Part shown: positions 22,100 to 35,850 of the stretch, piece after piece | Layout: each line of letters opens with the position of its first letter | Position numbering within the stretch: position 1 is the stretch's first letter | DNA from: Clusia tigrina | Lineage: Eukaryota; Arthropoda; Insecta; Diptera; Clusiidae | Direction of reading: 5' to 3' | Length of the DNA stretch: 64,000 nt | Assembly (NCBI GenBank): GCA_920105625.2 | Contig: CAKKTE020000288.1 | Location: 558,001 to 622,000 of the forward strand | Program-made: the position numbers and the translations under genes | The notes under the pieces: model-generated | Seen by the model: only the letters and a program-made list of their open reading frames with translations | The model's database searches: none | Told to the model about the DNA's origin: nothing

Positions 22100-25000
22100 G
22101 TTTTATGACGCTCCAGTAAAAAGTTACAAGCATTTGTATGTTGCAAACTTTGAGAGGTGTAGGACGTACCGTATAGAAGTTAGGGCCATTTGAAGTTTTA
22201 TCAGTGTTTGATTTGGGACTCAAGGGTAGCATGGCTTTGAGCGATAACTTAAATTGACAAGAGGCTCGAGTACTTTATTGTTACAAAATTTCAAGGTTTT
22301 ATGACGCTCCATTAAAAAGTTACAAGCATTTGTATGTTGCAAACTTTCATAGGTATAGGACGCACCGTATAAAAGTTAGGGCCATTTGAAGTTTTATCAG
22401 TGTTTGATTTGGAACTCAAGGGTAGCATAGCTTTGAGCGATAGCTTAAATTGACAAGAGGCTCGAGTACTTTATTGTTACAAAATTTCATGGTTTTATGA
22501 CGCTCCAGTAAAAAGTTACAAGCATTTATATGTTGCAAACTTTGATAGGTGTAGGACGTACCGTATAGAAGTTAGGGCCATTTGAAGTTTTATCAGTGTT
22601 TGATTTGGGACTGAAGGGTAGCATAGCTCTAAGCGATAGCTTAAATTGACAAGAGGCTCGATTACTTTATTGTTACAAAATTTCAAGGTTTTATGACGCT
22701 CCAGTAAAAAGTTACAAGCAAATGTATGCTGCAAACTTTGACAGGTGTAGGACGTACCGTATAGAAGTTAGGGCCATTTGAAGTTTTATCAGTGTTCGAT
22801 TGGGGACTCAAGGGTAGCATAGCTTTGAGCGATAGCTTAAATTGACAAGAGGCTCGAGTACTTTATTGTTACAAAATTTCAAGGCTTTATGACGCTCCAG
22901 TAAAAAGTTGCAAGCAATTGTATGTTGCACACTTTGATAGCTGTAGGACGTACCGTATAGAAGTCAGGGCCATTTGAAACTTTATCAGTGTTTGATTTGG
23001 GACTCAAGGGTCCCATAGCTTTGAGCGATAGCTTAAATTGACAAGAGGCTCGGGTACCTTATTGTTACAAAATTTCAAGGTTTTATGACGCTCCAGTAAA
23101 AAGTTACAAGCATTTGTATGTTGCAAACTTTGATAGGTGTAGGACGTACCATATAGAAGTTAGGGCCATTTGAAGTTTTATCAGTGTTAGATTTGGGACT
23201 CAAGGGTAGCATAGCTTTGAGCGATAACTTAAATTGACAAGAGGCTCGAGTACTTTATTGTTACTAAATTTCAAGGTTTTATGACGCTCCAGTAAAAAGT
23301 TTCAAGCATTTGTATGTTGCAAACTTTAATAGGTGTAGGACGTACCGTATAGAAGTTAGGGCCATTTGAAATTTTATTAGTGTTTGATTTGGGACTGAAG
23401 GGTAGCATAGCTTTGAGCGATAGCTTAAATTGACAAGAGGCTCGAGTACTTTATTGTTACAAAATTGCAAGGTTTTATGATGCTCCAGTAAAAAGTTACA
23501 AGCATTTGTATGTTGCAAACTTTGATAGGTGTAGGACGCACCGTATAGAAGTTAGGGCCATTTGAAGTTTTATCAGTGTTTGATTTGGGACTCAAGGGTA
23601 GCATTGCTTTGAGCGATAGCTTAAATTGACAAGAGGCTCGAGTACTTTATTTTTACAAAATTTCAAGGTTTTATGACGCTCCAGTAAAAAGTTGCAAGCA
23701 TTTGTATGTTGCATACTTTGATAGCTGTAGGACGTACCATATAAAAGTCAGGGCCATTTGAAGCTTTATCAGTGTTTGATTTGGGACTTAAGGGTAGCAT
23801 AGCTTTGAGCGATAGCTTAAATTGACAAGAGGCTCGGGTACTTTATTGTTACAAAATTTCAAGGTTTTATGACGCTCTAGTAAAAAGTTAGAAGCATTTG
23901 TATGTTGCAAACTTTGATATGTGTAGGACGTACCGTATAGTAGTTAGGGCCATTTGAAGTTTTATCAGTGTTTGATATGGGACTCAAAGGTAGCATAGCT
24001 TTAAGCGATTGCTTAAATTGACAAGAGGCTCGAGCACTTTATTGTTACAAAATTTCAAGGTTTTATGACGCTCCAGTAAAAAGTTACAAGCATTTGAATG
24101 TTGCAAACTTTCATAGGTATAGGACGCACCGCATAAAAGTTAGGGCCATTTGAAGTTTTATCAGTGTTTGATTTGGAACTCAAGGGTAGCATATCTTTGA
24201 GCGATAGCTTAAATTGCCAAGAGGCTCGAGTACTTTATTGTTACAAAATTTCATGGTTTTATGACGCTCCAGTAAAAAGTTACAAGCATTTATATGTTGC
24301 AAACTTTGATAGGTGTAGGACGTACCGTATAGAAGTTAGGGCCATTTGAAGTTTTATCAGTGTTTGATTTGGGACTGAAGGGTAGCATAGCTCTAAGCGA
24401 TAGCTTAAATTGACAAGAGGCTCGATTACTTTATTGTTACAAAATTTCAAGGTTTTATGACGCTCCAGTAAAAAGTTGCAAGCAATTGTATGTTGCACAC
24501 TTTGATAGCTGTAGGACGTACCGTATAGAAGTCACGGCCATTTGAAGCTTTATCAGTGTTTGATTTGGGACTCAAGGGTCGCATAGCTATGAGCGATAGC
24601 TTAAATTGACAAGAGGCTCGGGTACCTTATTGTTACAAAATTTTAAGGTTTTATGACGCTCTAGTAAAAAGTTACAAGCATTCGTATGTTGCAAACTTTC
24701 ATAGGTATAGGACGCACCGCAGAAAAGTTAGGGCCATTTTAAGTTTTATCAGTGTTTGATTTGGAACTCAAGGGTAGCATATCTTTGAGCGATAGCTTAA
24801 ATTGACAAGAGGCTCGGGTACCTTATTGTTACAAAATTTCAAGGTTTTATGACGCTCCAGTAAAAAGTTACAAGCATTTGTATGTTGCAAACTTTGACAG
24901 GTGTAGGACGTACCATATAAAAGTCAGGGCCATTTGAAGCTTTATCAGTGTTTGATTTGGGACTTAAGGGTAGCATAGCTTTGAGCGATAGCTTAAATTG

Positions 25001-28000
25001 ACAAGAGGCTCGGGTACTTTATTGTTACAAAATTTCAAGGTTTTATGACGCTCTAGTAAAAAGTTAGAAGCATTTGTATGTTGCAAACTTTGATAGGTGT
25101 AGGACGTACCGTATAGTAGTTAGGGCCATTTGAAGTTTTATCAGTGTTTGATATGGGACTCAAAGGTAGCATAGCTTTAAGCGATTGCTTAAATTGACAA
25201 GAGGCTCGAGCACTTTATTGTTACAAAATTTCAAGGTTTTATGACGCTCCAGTAAAAAGTTACAAGCATTTGTATGTTGCAAACTTTCATAGGTATAGGA
25301 CGCACCGCAGAAAAGTTAGGGCCATTTTAAGTTTTATCAGTGTTTGAATTGGAACTCAAGGGTAGCATATCTTTGAGCGATAGCTTAAATTGACAAGAGG
25401 CTCGGGTACCTTATTGTTACAAAATTTCAAGGTTTTATGACGCTCCAGTAAAAAGTTACAAGCATTTGTATGTTGCAAACTTTGATAGGTGTAGGACGTA
25501 CCATATAGAAGTTAGGGCCATTTGAAGTTTTATCAGTGTTAGATTTGGGACTCAAGGGTAGCATAGCTTTGAGCGATAACTTAAATTGACAAGAGGCTCG
25601 AGTACTTTATTGTTACTAAATTTCAAGGTTTTATGACGCTCCAGTAAAAAGTTTCAAGCATTTGTATGTTGCAAACTTTAATAGGTGTAGGACGTACCGT
25701 ATAGAAGTTAGGGCCATTTGAAATTTTATTAGTGTTTGATTTGGGACTGAAGGGTAGCATAGCTTTGAGCGATAGCTTAAATTGACAAGAGGCTCGAGTA
25801 CTTTATTGTTACAAAATTGCAAGGTTTTATGATGCTCCAGTAAAAAGTTACAAGCATTTGTATGTTGCAAACTTTGATAGGTGTAGGACGCACCGTATAG
25901 AAGTTAGGGCCATTTGAAGTTTTATCAGTGTTTGATTTGGGACTCAAGGGTAGCATTGCTTTGAGCGATAGCTTAAATTGACAAGAGGCTCGAGTACTTT
26001 ATTTTTACAAAATTTCAAGGTTTTATGACGCTCCAGTAAAAAGTTGCAAGCATTTGTATGTTGCATACTTTGATAGCTGTAGGACGTACCATATAAAAGT
26101 CAGGGCCATTTGAAGCTTTATCAGTGTTTGATTTGGGACTTAAGGGTAGCATAGCTTTAAGCGATTGCTTAAATTGACAAGAGGCTCGAGCACTTTATTG
26201 TTACAAAATTTCAAGGTTTTATGACGCTCCAGTAAAAAGTTACAAGCATTTGAATGTTGCAAACTTTCATAGGTATAGGACGCACCGCATAAAAGTTAGG
26301 GCCATTTGAAGTTTTATCAGTGTTTGATTTGGAACTCAAGGGTAGCATATCTTTGAGCGATAGCTTAAATTGCCAAGAGGCTCGAGTACTTTATTGTTAC
26401 AAAATTTCATGGTTTTATGACGCTCCAGTAAAAAGTTACAAGCATTTATATGTTGCAAACTTTAATAGGTGTAGGACGTACCGTATAGAAGTTAGGGCCA
26501 TTTGAAGTTTTATCAGTGTTTGATTTGGGACTGAAGGGTAGCATAGCTCTAAGCGATAGCTTAAATTGACAAGAGGCTCGATTACTTTATTGTTACAAAA
26601 TTTCAAGGTTTTATGACGCTCCAGTAAAAAGTTGCAAGCAATTGTATGTTGCACACTTTGATAGCTGTAGGACGTACCGTATAGAAGTCACGGCCATTTG
26701 AAGCTTTATCAGTGTTTGATTTGGGACTCAAGGGTCGCATAGCTATGAGCGATAGCTTAAATTGACAAGAGGCTCGGGTACCTTATTGTTACAAAATTTC
26801 AAGGTTTTATGACGCTCTAGTAAAAAGTTACAAGCATTCGTATGTTGCAAACTTTGATAGGTGTAGGACATACCGTATAGAAGTTAGGGCCATTTGAAGT
26901 TTTATCAGTGTTTGATTTGGGACTCAAAGGTAGCATAGCTTTAAGCGATTGCTTAAATTGACAAGAGGCTCGAGTACTTTATTGTTACAAAATTTCAAGG
27001 TTTTATGACGCTCCAGTAAAAAGTTACAAGCATTTGTATGTTGCAAACTTTGATAGGTGTAGGACGTACCGTATAGAAGTTAGGGCCATTTGAAGTTTTA
27101 TCAGTGTTAGATTTGGGACTCAAGGGTAGCATAGCTTTGAGCGATAACTTAAATTGACAAGAGGCTCGAGTACTTTATTGTTACTAAATTTCAAGGTTTT
27201 ATGACGCTCCAGTAAAAAGTTACAAGCATTTGTATGTTGCAAACTTTGATAGGTGTAGGACGTACCGTATAGAAGTTAGGGCCATTTGAAATTTTATTAG
27301 TGTTTGATTTGGGACTGAAGGGTAGCATAGCTTTGAGCGATAGCTTAAATTGACAAGAGGCTCGAGTACTTTATTGTTACAAAATTGCAAGGTTTTATGA
27401 TGCTCCAGTAAAAAGTTACAAGCATTTGTATGTTGCAAACTTTGATAGGTGTAGGACGCACCGTATAGAAGTTAGGGCCATTTGAAGTTTTATCAGTGTT
27501 TGATTTGGGACTCAAGGGTAGCATTGCTTTGAGCGATAGCTTAAATTGACAAGAGGCTCGAGTACTTTATTTTTACAAAATTTCAAGGTTTTATGACGCT
27601 CCAGTAAAAAGTTGCAAGCATTTGTATGTTGCATACTTTGATAGCTGTAGGACGTACCATATAAAAGTCAGGGCCATTTGAAGCTTTATCAGTGTTTGAT
27701 TTGGGACTTAAGGGTAGCATAGCTTTGAGCGATAGCTTAAATTGACAAGAGGCTCGGGTACTTTATTGTTACAAAATTTCAAGGTTTTATGACGCTCTAG
27801 TAAAAAGTTAGAAGCATTTGTATGTTGCAAACTTTGATAGGTGTAGGACGTACCGTATAGTAGTTAGGGCCATTTGAAGTTTTATCAGTGTTTGATATGG
27901 GACTCAAAGGTAGCATAGCTTTAAGCGATTGCTTAAATTGACAAGAGGCTCGAGCACTTTATTGTTACAAAATTTCAAGGTTTTATGACGCTCCAGTAAA

Positions 28001-29800
28001 AAGTTACAAGCATTTGTATGTTGCAAACTTTCATAGGTATAGGACGCACCGCAGAAAAGTTAGGGCCATTTTAAGTTTTATCAGTGTTTGATTTGGAACT
28101 CAAGGGTAGCATATCTTTGAGCGATAGCTTAAATTGCCAAGAGGCTCGAGTACTTTATTGTTACAAAATTTCATGGTTTTATGACGCTCCAGTAAAAAGT
28201 TACAAGCATTTATATGTTGCAAACTTTGATAGGTGTAGGACGTACCGTATAGAAGTTAGGGCCATTTGAAGTTTTATCAGTGTTTGATTTGGGACTGAAG
28301 GGTAGCATAGCTCTAAGCGATAGCTTAAATTGACAAGAGGCTCGATTACTTTATTGTTACAAAATTTCAAGGTTTTATGACGCTCCAGTAAAAAGTTGCA
28401 AGCAATTGTATGTTGCACACTTTGATAGCTGTAGGACGTACCGTATAGAAGTCACGGCCATTTGAAGCTTTATCAGTGTTTGATTTGGGACTCAAGGGTC
28501 GCATAGCTTTGAGCGATAGCTTAAATTGACAAGAGGCTCGGGTACCTTATTGTTACAAAATTTCAAGGTTTTATGACGCTCTAGTAAAAAGTTACAAGCA
28601 TTCGTATGTTGCAAACTTTGATAGGTGTAGGACATACCGTATAGAAGTTAGGGCCATTTGAAGTTTTATCAGTGTTTGATTTGGGACTCAAAGGTAGCAT
28701 AGCTTTAAGCTATTGCTTAAATTGACAAGAGGCTCGAGTACTTTATTGTTACAAAATTTCAAGGTTTTCTGACGCTCCAGTAAAAAGTTACAAGCATTTG
28801 TATGTTGCAAACTTTGATAGGTGTAGGACGTACCGTATAGAAGTTAGGGCCATTTGAAGTTTTATCAGTGTTAGATTTGGGACTCAAGGGTAGCATAGCT
28901 TTGAGCGATAACTTAAATTGACAAGAGGCTCGAGTACTTTATTGTTACTAAATTTCAAGGTTTTATGACGCTCCAGTAAAAAGTTACAAGCATTTGTATG
29001 TTGCAAACTTTGATAGGTGTAGGACGTACCGTATAGAAGTTAGGGCCATTTGAAATTTTATTAGTGTTTGATTTGGGACTGAAGGGTAGCATAGCTTTGA
29101 GCGATAGCTTAAATTGACAAGAGGCTCGAGTACTTTATTGTTACAAAATTGCAAGGTTTTATGATGCTCCAGTAAAAAGTTACAAGCATTTGTATGTTGC
29201 AAACTTTGATAGGTGTAGGACGCACCGTATAGAAGTTAGGGCCATTTGAAGTTTTATCAGTGTTTGATTTGGGACTCAAGGGTAGCATTGCTTTGAGCGA
29301 TAGCTTAAATTGACAAGAGGCTCGTTTACTTTATTGTTACAAAATTTCAAGGTTTTATGACGCTCCAGTAAAAAGTTGCAAGCATTTGTATGTTGCATAC
29401 TTTGATAGCTGTAGGACGTACCATATAAAAGTCAGGGCCATTTGAAGCTTTATCAGTGTTTGATTTGGGACTCAAGGGTAGCATAGCTTTGAGCGATAAC
29501 TTAAATTGACAAGAGGCTCGGGTACTTTATTGTTACAAAATTTCAAGGTTTTATGACGCTCTAGTAAAAAGTTAGAAGCATTTGTATGTTGCAAACTTTG
29601 ATAGGTGTAGGACGTACCGTATAGTAGTTAGGGCCATTTGAAGTTTTATCAGTGTTTGATATGGGACTCAAAGGTAGCATAGCTTTAAGCGATTGCTTAA
29701 ATTGACTAGAGGCTCGAGCACTTTATTGTTACAAAATTTCAAGGTTTTATGACGCTCCAGTAAAAAGTTACAAGCATTTGTATGCTGCAAACTTTGATAG
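22100..29800 (+). repeat. HOR domain, 9-monomer (1,764-bp) unit
   Basis: The marker CTTTCATAGGTATAGG lies at about 22,344, 24,108, 24,696, 25,284, 26,264 and 28,028. Steps are 1,764, 588, 588, 980 and 1,764 bp, all exact multiples of 196 (9, 3, 3, 5 and 9 monomers). The regular unit contains CATTTCATGG, CATTTATATG, the AAGCAATTG monomer, GGTACCTTATTG with GCATTCG, the GTGTTAGATTTGG monomer, the GAAATTTTATTAGTG monomer with GATGCTCC, the CATATAAAAG monomer, and TGATATGGGACTCAAAGG. Between 24,108 and 26,264 the unit is expanded to eleven monomers by internal reshuffling. I saw almost no indels here, unlike the previous domain. Confidence 0.85.
26264..28027 (+). repeat. Representative 1,764-bp HOR unit
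   Basis: Nine consecutive monomers; the following unit (28,028-29,791) repeats most variant types in register. The two copies differ at scattered single bases, for example TTTAATAGG against TTTGATAGG near 26,461 and 28,225, CGCATAGCTATG against CGCATAGCTTTG, and GCATAAAAG against GCAGAAAAG in the first monomer. The GGTACC site near 26,778 (and 28,542) marks one monomer type per unit. Confidence 0.8.
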
Positions 29801-30417
29801 GTGTAGGACGTACCGTATAGAAGTTAGGGCCATTTGAAGTTTTATCAGTGTACGATTTGGGACTCAAGGGTAGCATAGCTTTGAGCGACAGCTTAAATTG
29901 ACAAGAGGCTCGAGTACTTTACTGTTACAAAATTTCAAGGTTTTATGATGCTCCAGTAAAAAGTTACAAGCATTTGTATGTTGCAAACTTTGATAGGTGT
30001 AGGACGCACCGTATAGAAGTTAGGGCCATTTGAAGTTTTATCAGTGTTTGATTTGGGACGCAAAGGTAGCATAGCTTTAAGCGATTTCTTAAATTGACAA
30101 GAGGCTCGAGTACTTTATTGTTACAAAATTTCAAGGTTTTATGACGCTCCAGTAAAAAGTTACAAGCATTTGTATGTTGCAAACTTTGATAGGTGTAGGA
30201 TGTACCGTATAGCAGTTAGGGCCATTTGAAGTTTTATCAGTGTTCGATTTGGGACTCAAGGGTAGCATAGCTTTGAGCGATAGCTTAAATTGACAAGAGG
30301 CTCGAGTACTTTATTGTTACAAAATTTCAAGGTTTTATGACGCTCCAGTAAAAAGTTGCAAGCATTTGTATGTTGCAAACTTTGATAGGTGTAGGACATA
30401 CCGTATAAAAGTCAGGG

Positions 30418-30566
30418 CCATTTGAAGCTTTATCAGTGTTTGATTTGAGCTCGGGTACTTTATTGTTACAAAATTTCAAGGTTTTATGACGCTCTAGTAA
30501 AAAGTTACAAGCATTCGTATGTTGCAAACTTTGATAGGTGTAGGACATACCGTATAGAAGTTAGGG
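30418..30566 (+). repeat. 149-bp deleted monomer, copy 1
   Basis: The monomer lacks 47 bp: TTTGATTTG is joined to AGCTCGGGTAC at about 30,447/30,448, removing the GGGACTCAAGGG to GACAAGAGG part. In intact monomers TTTGATTTG lies upstream of CTTTGAGCGATAGC and GGCTCGGG, so the join TTTGAGCTCGG could reflect short homology around TTTGA and GCTC. This copy has TATAAAAG before the anchor; the others have TATAGAAG. Confidence 0.92.
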
Positions 30567-32134
30567 CCATTTGAAGTTTTATCAGTGTCCGATTTGGGAC
30601 TCAAGGGTAGCATAGCTTTGAGCTATAGCTTAAATTGACAAGAGGCTCGAGTACTTTACTGTTACAAAATTTCAAGGTTTTATGACGCTCCAGTAAAAAG
30701 TTACAAGCATTTGTATGTTGCAAACTTTCATAGGTGTAGGACGTACCGTATAGAAGTCAGGGCCATTTGAAGCTTTATCAGTGTTTGATTTGGGAGTCAA
30801 GGGTAGCATAGCTTTGAGCGATAGCTTAAATTAACAAGAGGCTCGAGTACTTTATTGTTACAAAATTTCAAGGTTTTATGACGCTCCAGTAAAAAGTTAC
30901 AAGCATTTGTATGTTGCAAACTTTGATAGGTGTAGGACGTACCGTATAGCAGTTAGGGCCATTTGAAGTTTTATCAGTGTTCGATTTGGGACTCAAGGGT
31001 AGCATAGTTTTGAGCGATAGCTTAAATTGACAAGAGGCTCGAATACTTTACTGTCACAAAATTTCAAGGTTTTATGACGCTCCAGTAAAAAGATACAAGC
31101 ATTTGTATGTTGCAAACTTTGATAGGTGTAGGACGTACCGTATAGAAGTTAGGGCCATTTGAAGTTTTATCAGTGGTTGATTTGGGACTCAAGGGTAGCA
31201 TGGCTTTGAGCGATAACTTAAATTGACAAGAGGCTCGAGTACTTTATTGTTACAAAATTTCAAGGTTTTAAGACGCTCCAGTAAAAAGTTACAAGCATTT
31301 GTATGTTGCAAACTTTGATAGGTGTAGGACGCACCGTATAGAAGTTAGGGCCATTTGAAGTTTTATCAGTGTTTGATTTGGGACTCAAGGGTAGCATATC
31401 TTTGAGCGATAGCTTAAATTGACAAGAGGCTCGAGTACTTTATTGTTACAAAATTTCAAGGTTTTATGACGCTCCAGTAAAAAGTTACAAGCATTTAAAT
31501 GTTGCAAACTTTGATAGGTGTAGGACGTACCCTATAGAAGTTAGGGCCATTTGAAGTTTTATCAGTGTTTGATTTGGGACTGAAGGGTAGCATAGCTCTG
31601 AGCGATAGCTTAAATTGACAAGAGGCTCGGGTACTTTATTGTTACAAAATTTCAAGGTTTTATGACGCTCCAGTAAAAAGTTGCAAGCATTTGTATGTTG
31701 CACACTTTGATAGCTGTAGGACGTACCGTATAGAAGTCAGGGCCATTTGAAGCTTTATCAGTGTTTGATTTGGGACTCAAGGGTAGCATAGCTTTGAGCG
31801 ATAACTTAAATTGACAAGAGGCTCGGGTACTTTATTGTTACAAAATTTCAAGGTTTTATGACGCTCCAGTAAAAAGTTACAAGCATTTGTATGTTGCAAA
31901 CTTTGATAGGTGTAGGATGTACCGTATAGCAGTTAGGGCCATTTGAAGTTTTATCAGTGTTCGATTTGGGACTCAAGGGTAGCATAGCTTTGAGCGATAG
32001 CTTAAATTGACAAGAGGCTCGAGTACTTTATTGTTACAAAATTTCAAGGTTTTATGACGCTCCAGTAAAAAGTTGCAAGCATTTGTATGTTGCAAACTTT
32101 GATAGGTGTAGGACATACCGTATAGAAGTCAGGG

Positions 32135-32283
32135 CCATTTGAAGCTTTATCAGTGTTTGATTTGAGCTCGGGTACTTTATTGTTACAAAATTTCAAGGTT
32201 TTATGACGCTCTAGTAAAAAGTTACAAGCATTCGTATGTTGCAAACTTTGATAGGTGTAGGACATACCGTATAGAAGTTAGGG
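32135..32283 (+). repeat. 149-bp deleted monomer, copy 2
   Basis: Identical deletion junction, 1,717 bp after copy 1. Its downstream neighbours carry the private marks AAAAAGGTTCAAGC (near 32,415) and GGGTATCATAGC (near 32,520). The first is shared with the partner 19,259 bp later; the second is not. Confidence 0.92.
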
Positions 32284-34830
32284 CCATTTGAAGTTTTATC
32301 AGTGTCCGATTTGGGACTCAAGGGTAGCATAGCTTTGAGCGATAGCTTAAATTGACAAGAGGCTCGAGTACTTTACTGTTACAAAATTTCAAGGTTTTAT
32401 GACGCTCCAGTAAAAAGGTTCAAGCATTTGTATGTTGCAAACTTTCATAGGTGTAGGACGTACCGTATAGAAGTTAGGGCCATTTGAAGTTTTATCAGTG
32501 TTTGATTTGGGACTCAAGGGTATCATAGCTTTGAGCGATAGCTTAAATTAACAAGAGGCTCGAGTACTTTATTGTTACAAAATTTCAAGGTTTTATGACG
32601 CTCCAGTAAAAAGTTACAAGCATTTGTATGTTGCAAACTTTGATAGGTGTAGGACGTACCGTATAGCAGTTAGGGCCATTTGAAGTTTTATCAGTGTTCG
32701 ATTTGGGACTCAAGGGTAGCATAGATTTGAGCGATAGCTTAAATTGACAAGAGGCTCGAATACTTTACTGTCACAAAATTTCAAGGTTTTATGACGCTCC
32801 AGTAAAAAGATACAAGCATTTGTATGTTGCAAACTTTGATAGGTGTAGGACGTACCGTATAGAAGTTAGGGCCATTTGAAGTTTTATCAGTGGTTGATTT
32901 GGGACTCAAGGGTAGCATGGCTTTGAGCGATAACTTAAATTGACAAGAGGCTCGAGAACTTTATTGTTACAAAATTTTAAGGTTTTATGACGCTCCAGTA
33001 AAAAGTTACAAGCATTTGTATGTTGCAAACTTTGATAGGTGTAGGACGCACCGTATAGAAGTTAGGGCCATTTGAAGTTTTATCAGTGTTTGACTTGGGA
33101 CTCAAGGGTAGCATATCTTTGAGCGATAGCTTAAATTGACAAGAGGCTCGAGTACTTTATTGTTACAAAATTTCAAGGTTTTATGACGCTCCAGTAAAAA
33201 GTTACAAGCATTTAAATGTTGCAAACTTTGATAGGTGTAGGACGTACCCTATAGAAGTTAGGGCCATTTGAAGTTTTATCAGTGTTTGATTTGGGACTGA
33301 AGGGTAGCATAGCTCTGAGCGTAGCTTAAATTGACAAGAGGCTCGGGTACTTTATTGTTACAAAATTTCAAGGTTTTATGACGCTCCAGTAAAAAGTTGC
33401 AAGCATTTGTATGTTGCACACTTTGATAGCTGTAGGACGTACCGTATGGAAGTCAGGGCCATTTGAAGCTTTATCAGTGTTTGATTTGGGACTCAAGGGT
33501 AGCATAGCTTTGAGCGATAACTTAAATTGACAAGAGGCTCGGGTACTTTATTGTTACAAAATTTCAAGGTTTTATGACGCTCTAGTAAAAAGTTAGAAGC
33601 ATTTGTATGTTGCAAACTTTGATAGGTGTAGGACGTACCGTATAGTAGTTAGGGCCATTTGAAGTTTTATCAGTGTTTGATATGGGACTCAAAGGTAGCA
33701 TAGCTTTAAGCGATTGCTTAAATTGGCTAGAGGCTCGAGCACTTTATTGTTACAAAATTTCAAGGTTTTATGACGCTCCAGTAAAAAGTTACAAGCATTT
33801 GTATGCTGCAAACTTTGATAGGTGTAGGACGTACCGTATAGAAGTTAGGGCCATTTGAAGTTTTATCAGTGTACGATTTGGGACTCAAGGGTAGCATAGC
33901 TTTGAGCGACAGCTTAAATTGACAAGAGGCTCGAGTACTTTACTGTTACAAAATTTCAAGGTTTTATGACGCTCCAGTAAAAAGTTACAATCATTTGTCT
34001 GTTGCAAACTTTGATAGGTGTAGGACGTACCGTATAGAAGTTAGGGCCATTTGAAGTTTTATCAGTGTTAGATTTGGGACTCAAGGGTAGCATAGCTTTT
34101 AGCGATATCTTAAATTGACAAGATGCTCGTGTACTTTATTGTTTCTATATTTCAAGTTTTTATGACGCTCCAGTAAAAAGTTACAAGCATTTGTATGTTG
34201 CAAACTTTGATAGGTGTAGGACGTACCGTATAGAAGTTAGGGCCATTTGAAATTTTATTAGTGTTTGATTTGGGACTGAAGGGTAGCATAGCTTTGAGCG
34301 ATAGCTTAAATTGACAAGAGGCTCGAGTACTTTATTGTTACAAAATTGCAAGGTTTTATGATGCTCCAGTAAAAAGTTACAAGCATTTGTATGTTGCAAA
34401 CTTTGATAGGTGTAGGACGCACCGTATAGAAGTTAGGGCCATTTGAAGTTTTATCAGTGTTTGATTTGGGACGCAAAGGTAGCATAGCTTTAAGCGATTT
34501 CTTAAATTGACAAGAGGCTCGAGTACTTTATTGTTACAAAATTTCAAGGTTTTATGACGCTCCAGTAAAAAGTTACAAGCATTTGTATGTTGCAAACTTT
34601 GATAGGTGTAGGATGTACCGTATAGCAGTTAGGGCCATTTGAAGTTTTATCAGTGTTCGATTTGGGACTCAAGGGTAGCATAGCTTTGAGCGATAGCTTA
34701 AATTGACAAGAGGCTCGAGTACTTTATTGTTACAAAATTTCAAGGTTTTATGACGCTCCAGTAAAAAGTTGCAAGCATTTGTATGTTGCAAACTTTGATA
34801 GGTGTAGGACATACCGTATAGAAGTCAGGG

Positions 34831-34979
34831 CCATTTGAAGCTTTATCAGTGTTTGATTTGAGCTCGGGTACTTTATTGTTACAAAATTTCAAGGTTTTAT
34901 GACGCTCTAGTAAAAAGTTACAAGCATTCGTATGTTGCAAACTTTGATAGGTGTAGGACATACCGTATAGAAGTTAGGG
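34831..34979 (+). repeat. 149-bp deleted monomer, copy 3
   Basis: Same junction, 2,696 bp after copy 2 and 4,413 bp after copy 1. The DNA before it (34,377 onward) also matches copy 1 surroundings, including GGGACGCAAAGG and GATTTCTTAAATT variants. Confidence 0.92.
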
Positions 34980-35850
34980 CCATTTGAAGTTTTATCAGTG
35001 TCCGATTTGGGACTCAAGGGTAGCATAGCTTTGAGCGATAGCTTAAATTGACAAGAGGCTCGAGTACTTTACTGTTACAAAATTTCAAGGTTTTATGACG
35101 CTCCAGTAAAAAGTTACAAGCATTTGTATGTTGCAAACTTTCATAGGTGTAGGACGTACCGTATAGAAGTTAGGGCCATTTGAAGTTTTATCAGTGTTTG
35201 ATTTGGGACTCAAGGGTAGCATAGCTTTGAGCGATAGCTTAAATTAACAAGAGGCTCGAGTACTTTATTGTTACAAAATTTCAAGGTTTTATGACGCTCC
35301 AGTAAAAAGTTACAAGCATTTGTATGTTGCAAACTTTGATAGGTGTAGGACGTACCGTATAGCAGTTAGGGCCATTTGAAGTTTTATCAGTGTTCGATTT
35401 GGGACTCAAGGGTAGCATAGTTTTGAGCGATAGCTTAAATTGACAAGAGGCTCGAATACTTTACTGTCACAAAATTTCAAGGTTTTATGACGCTCCAGTA
35501 AAAAGATACAAGCATTTGTATGTTGCAAACTTTGATAGGTGTAGGACGTACCGTATAGAAGTTAGGGCCATTTGAAGTTTTATCAGTGGTTGATTTGGGA
35601 CTCAAGGGAAGCATGGCTTTGAGCGATAACTTAAATTGACAAGAGGCTCGAGTACTTTATTGTTACAAAATTTCAAGGTTTTATGACGCTCCAGTAAAAA
35701 GTTAAAAGCATTTGTATGTTGCAAACTTTGATAGGTGTAGGACTCACCGTATAGAAGTTAGGGACATTTGAAGTTTTATCAGTGTTTGATTTGGGACTCA
35801 AGGGTAGCATAGCTTTGAGCGATAGCTTAAATTGACAAGAGGCTCGAGTA

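Larger units (their letters stand above)
10000..22100 (+). repeat. HOR domain marked by 56-bp remnants
   Basis: This domain is a mosaic of blocks copied at different offsets. About 10,400-12,280 matches 13,390-15,270 (offset 2,983). About 12,450-13,350 matches 15,680-16,580 (3,229). About 12,930-14,690 matches 17,780-19,540 (4,850). About 15,650-17,000 matches 19,667-21,017 (4,017), after which the offset becomes 4,213 because one monomer (21,016 onward, with GATTTAGGACTC) is extra in the later copy. Marker variants are GCTAAAGTAAAAAGATAC, TTTATCCGTGTTTG, GACAAGAGTCTCGAG, GCATTCGTATG, GTAGGACTACCG, and the deletions listed separately. Offsets are not multiples of 196 because the blocks carry deletions. 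Confidence 0.8.
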
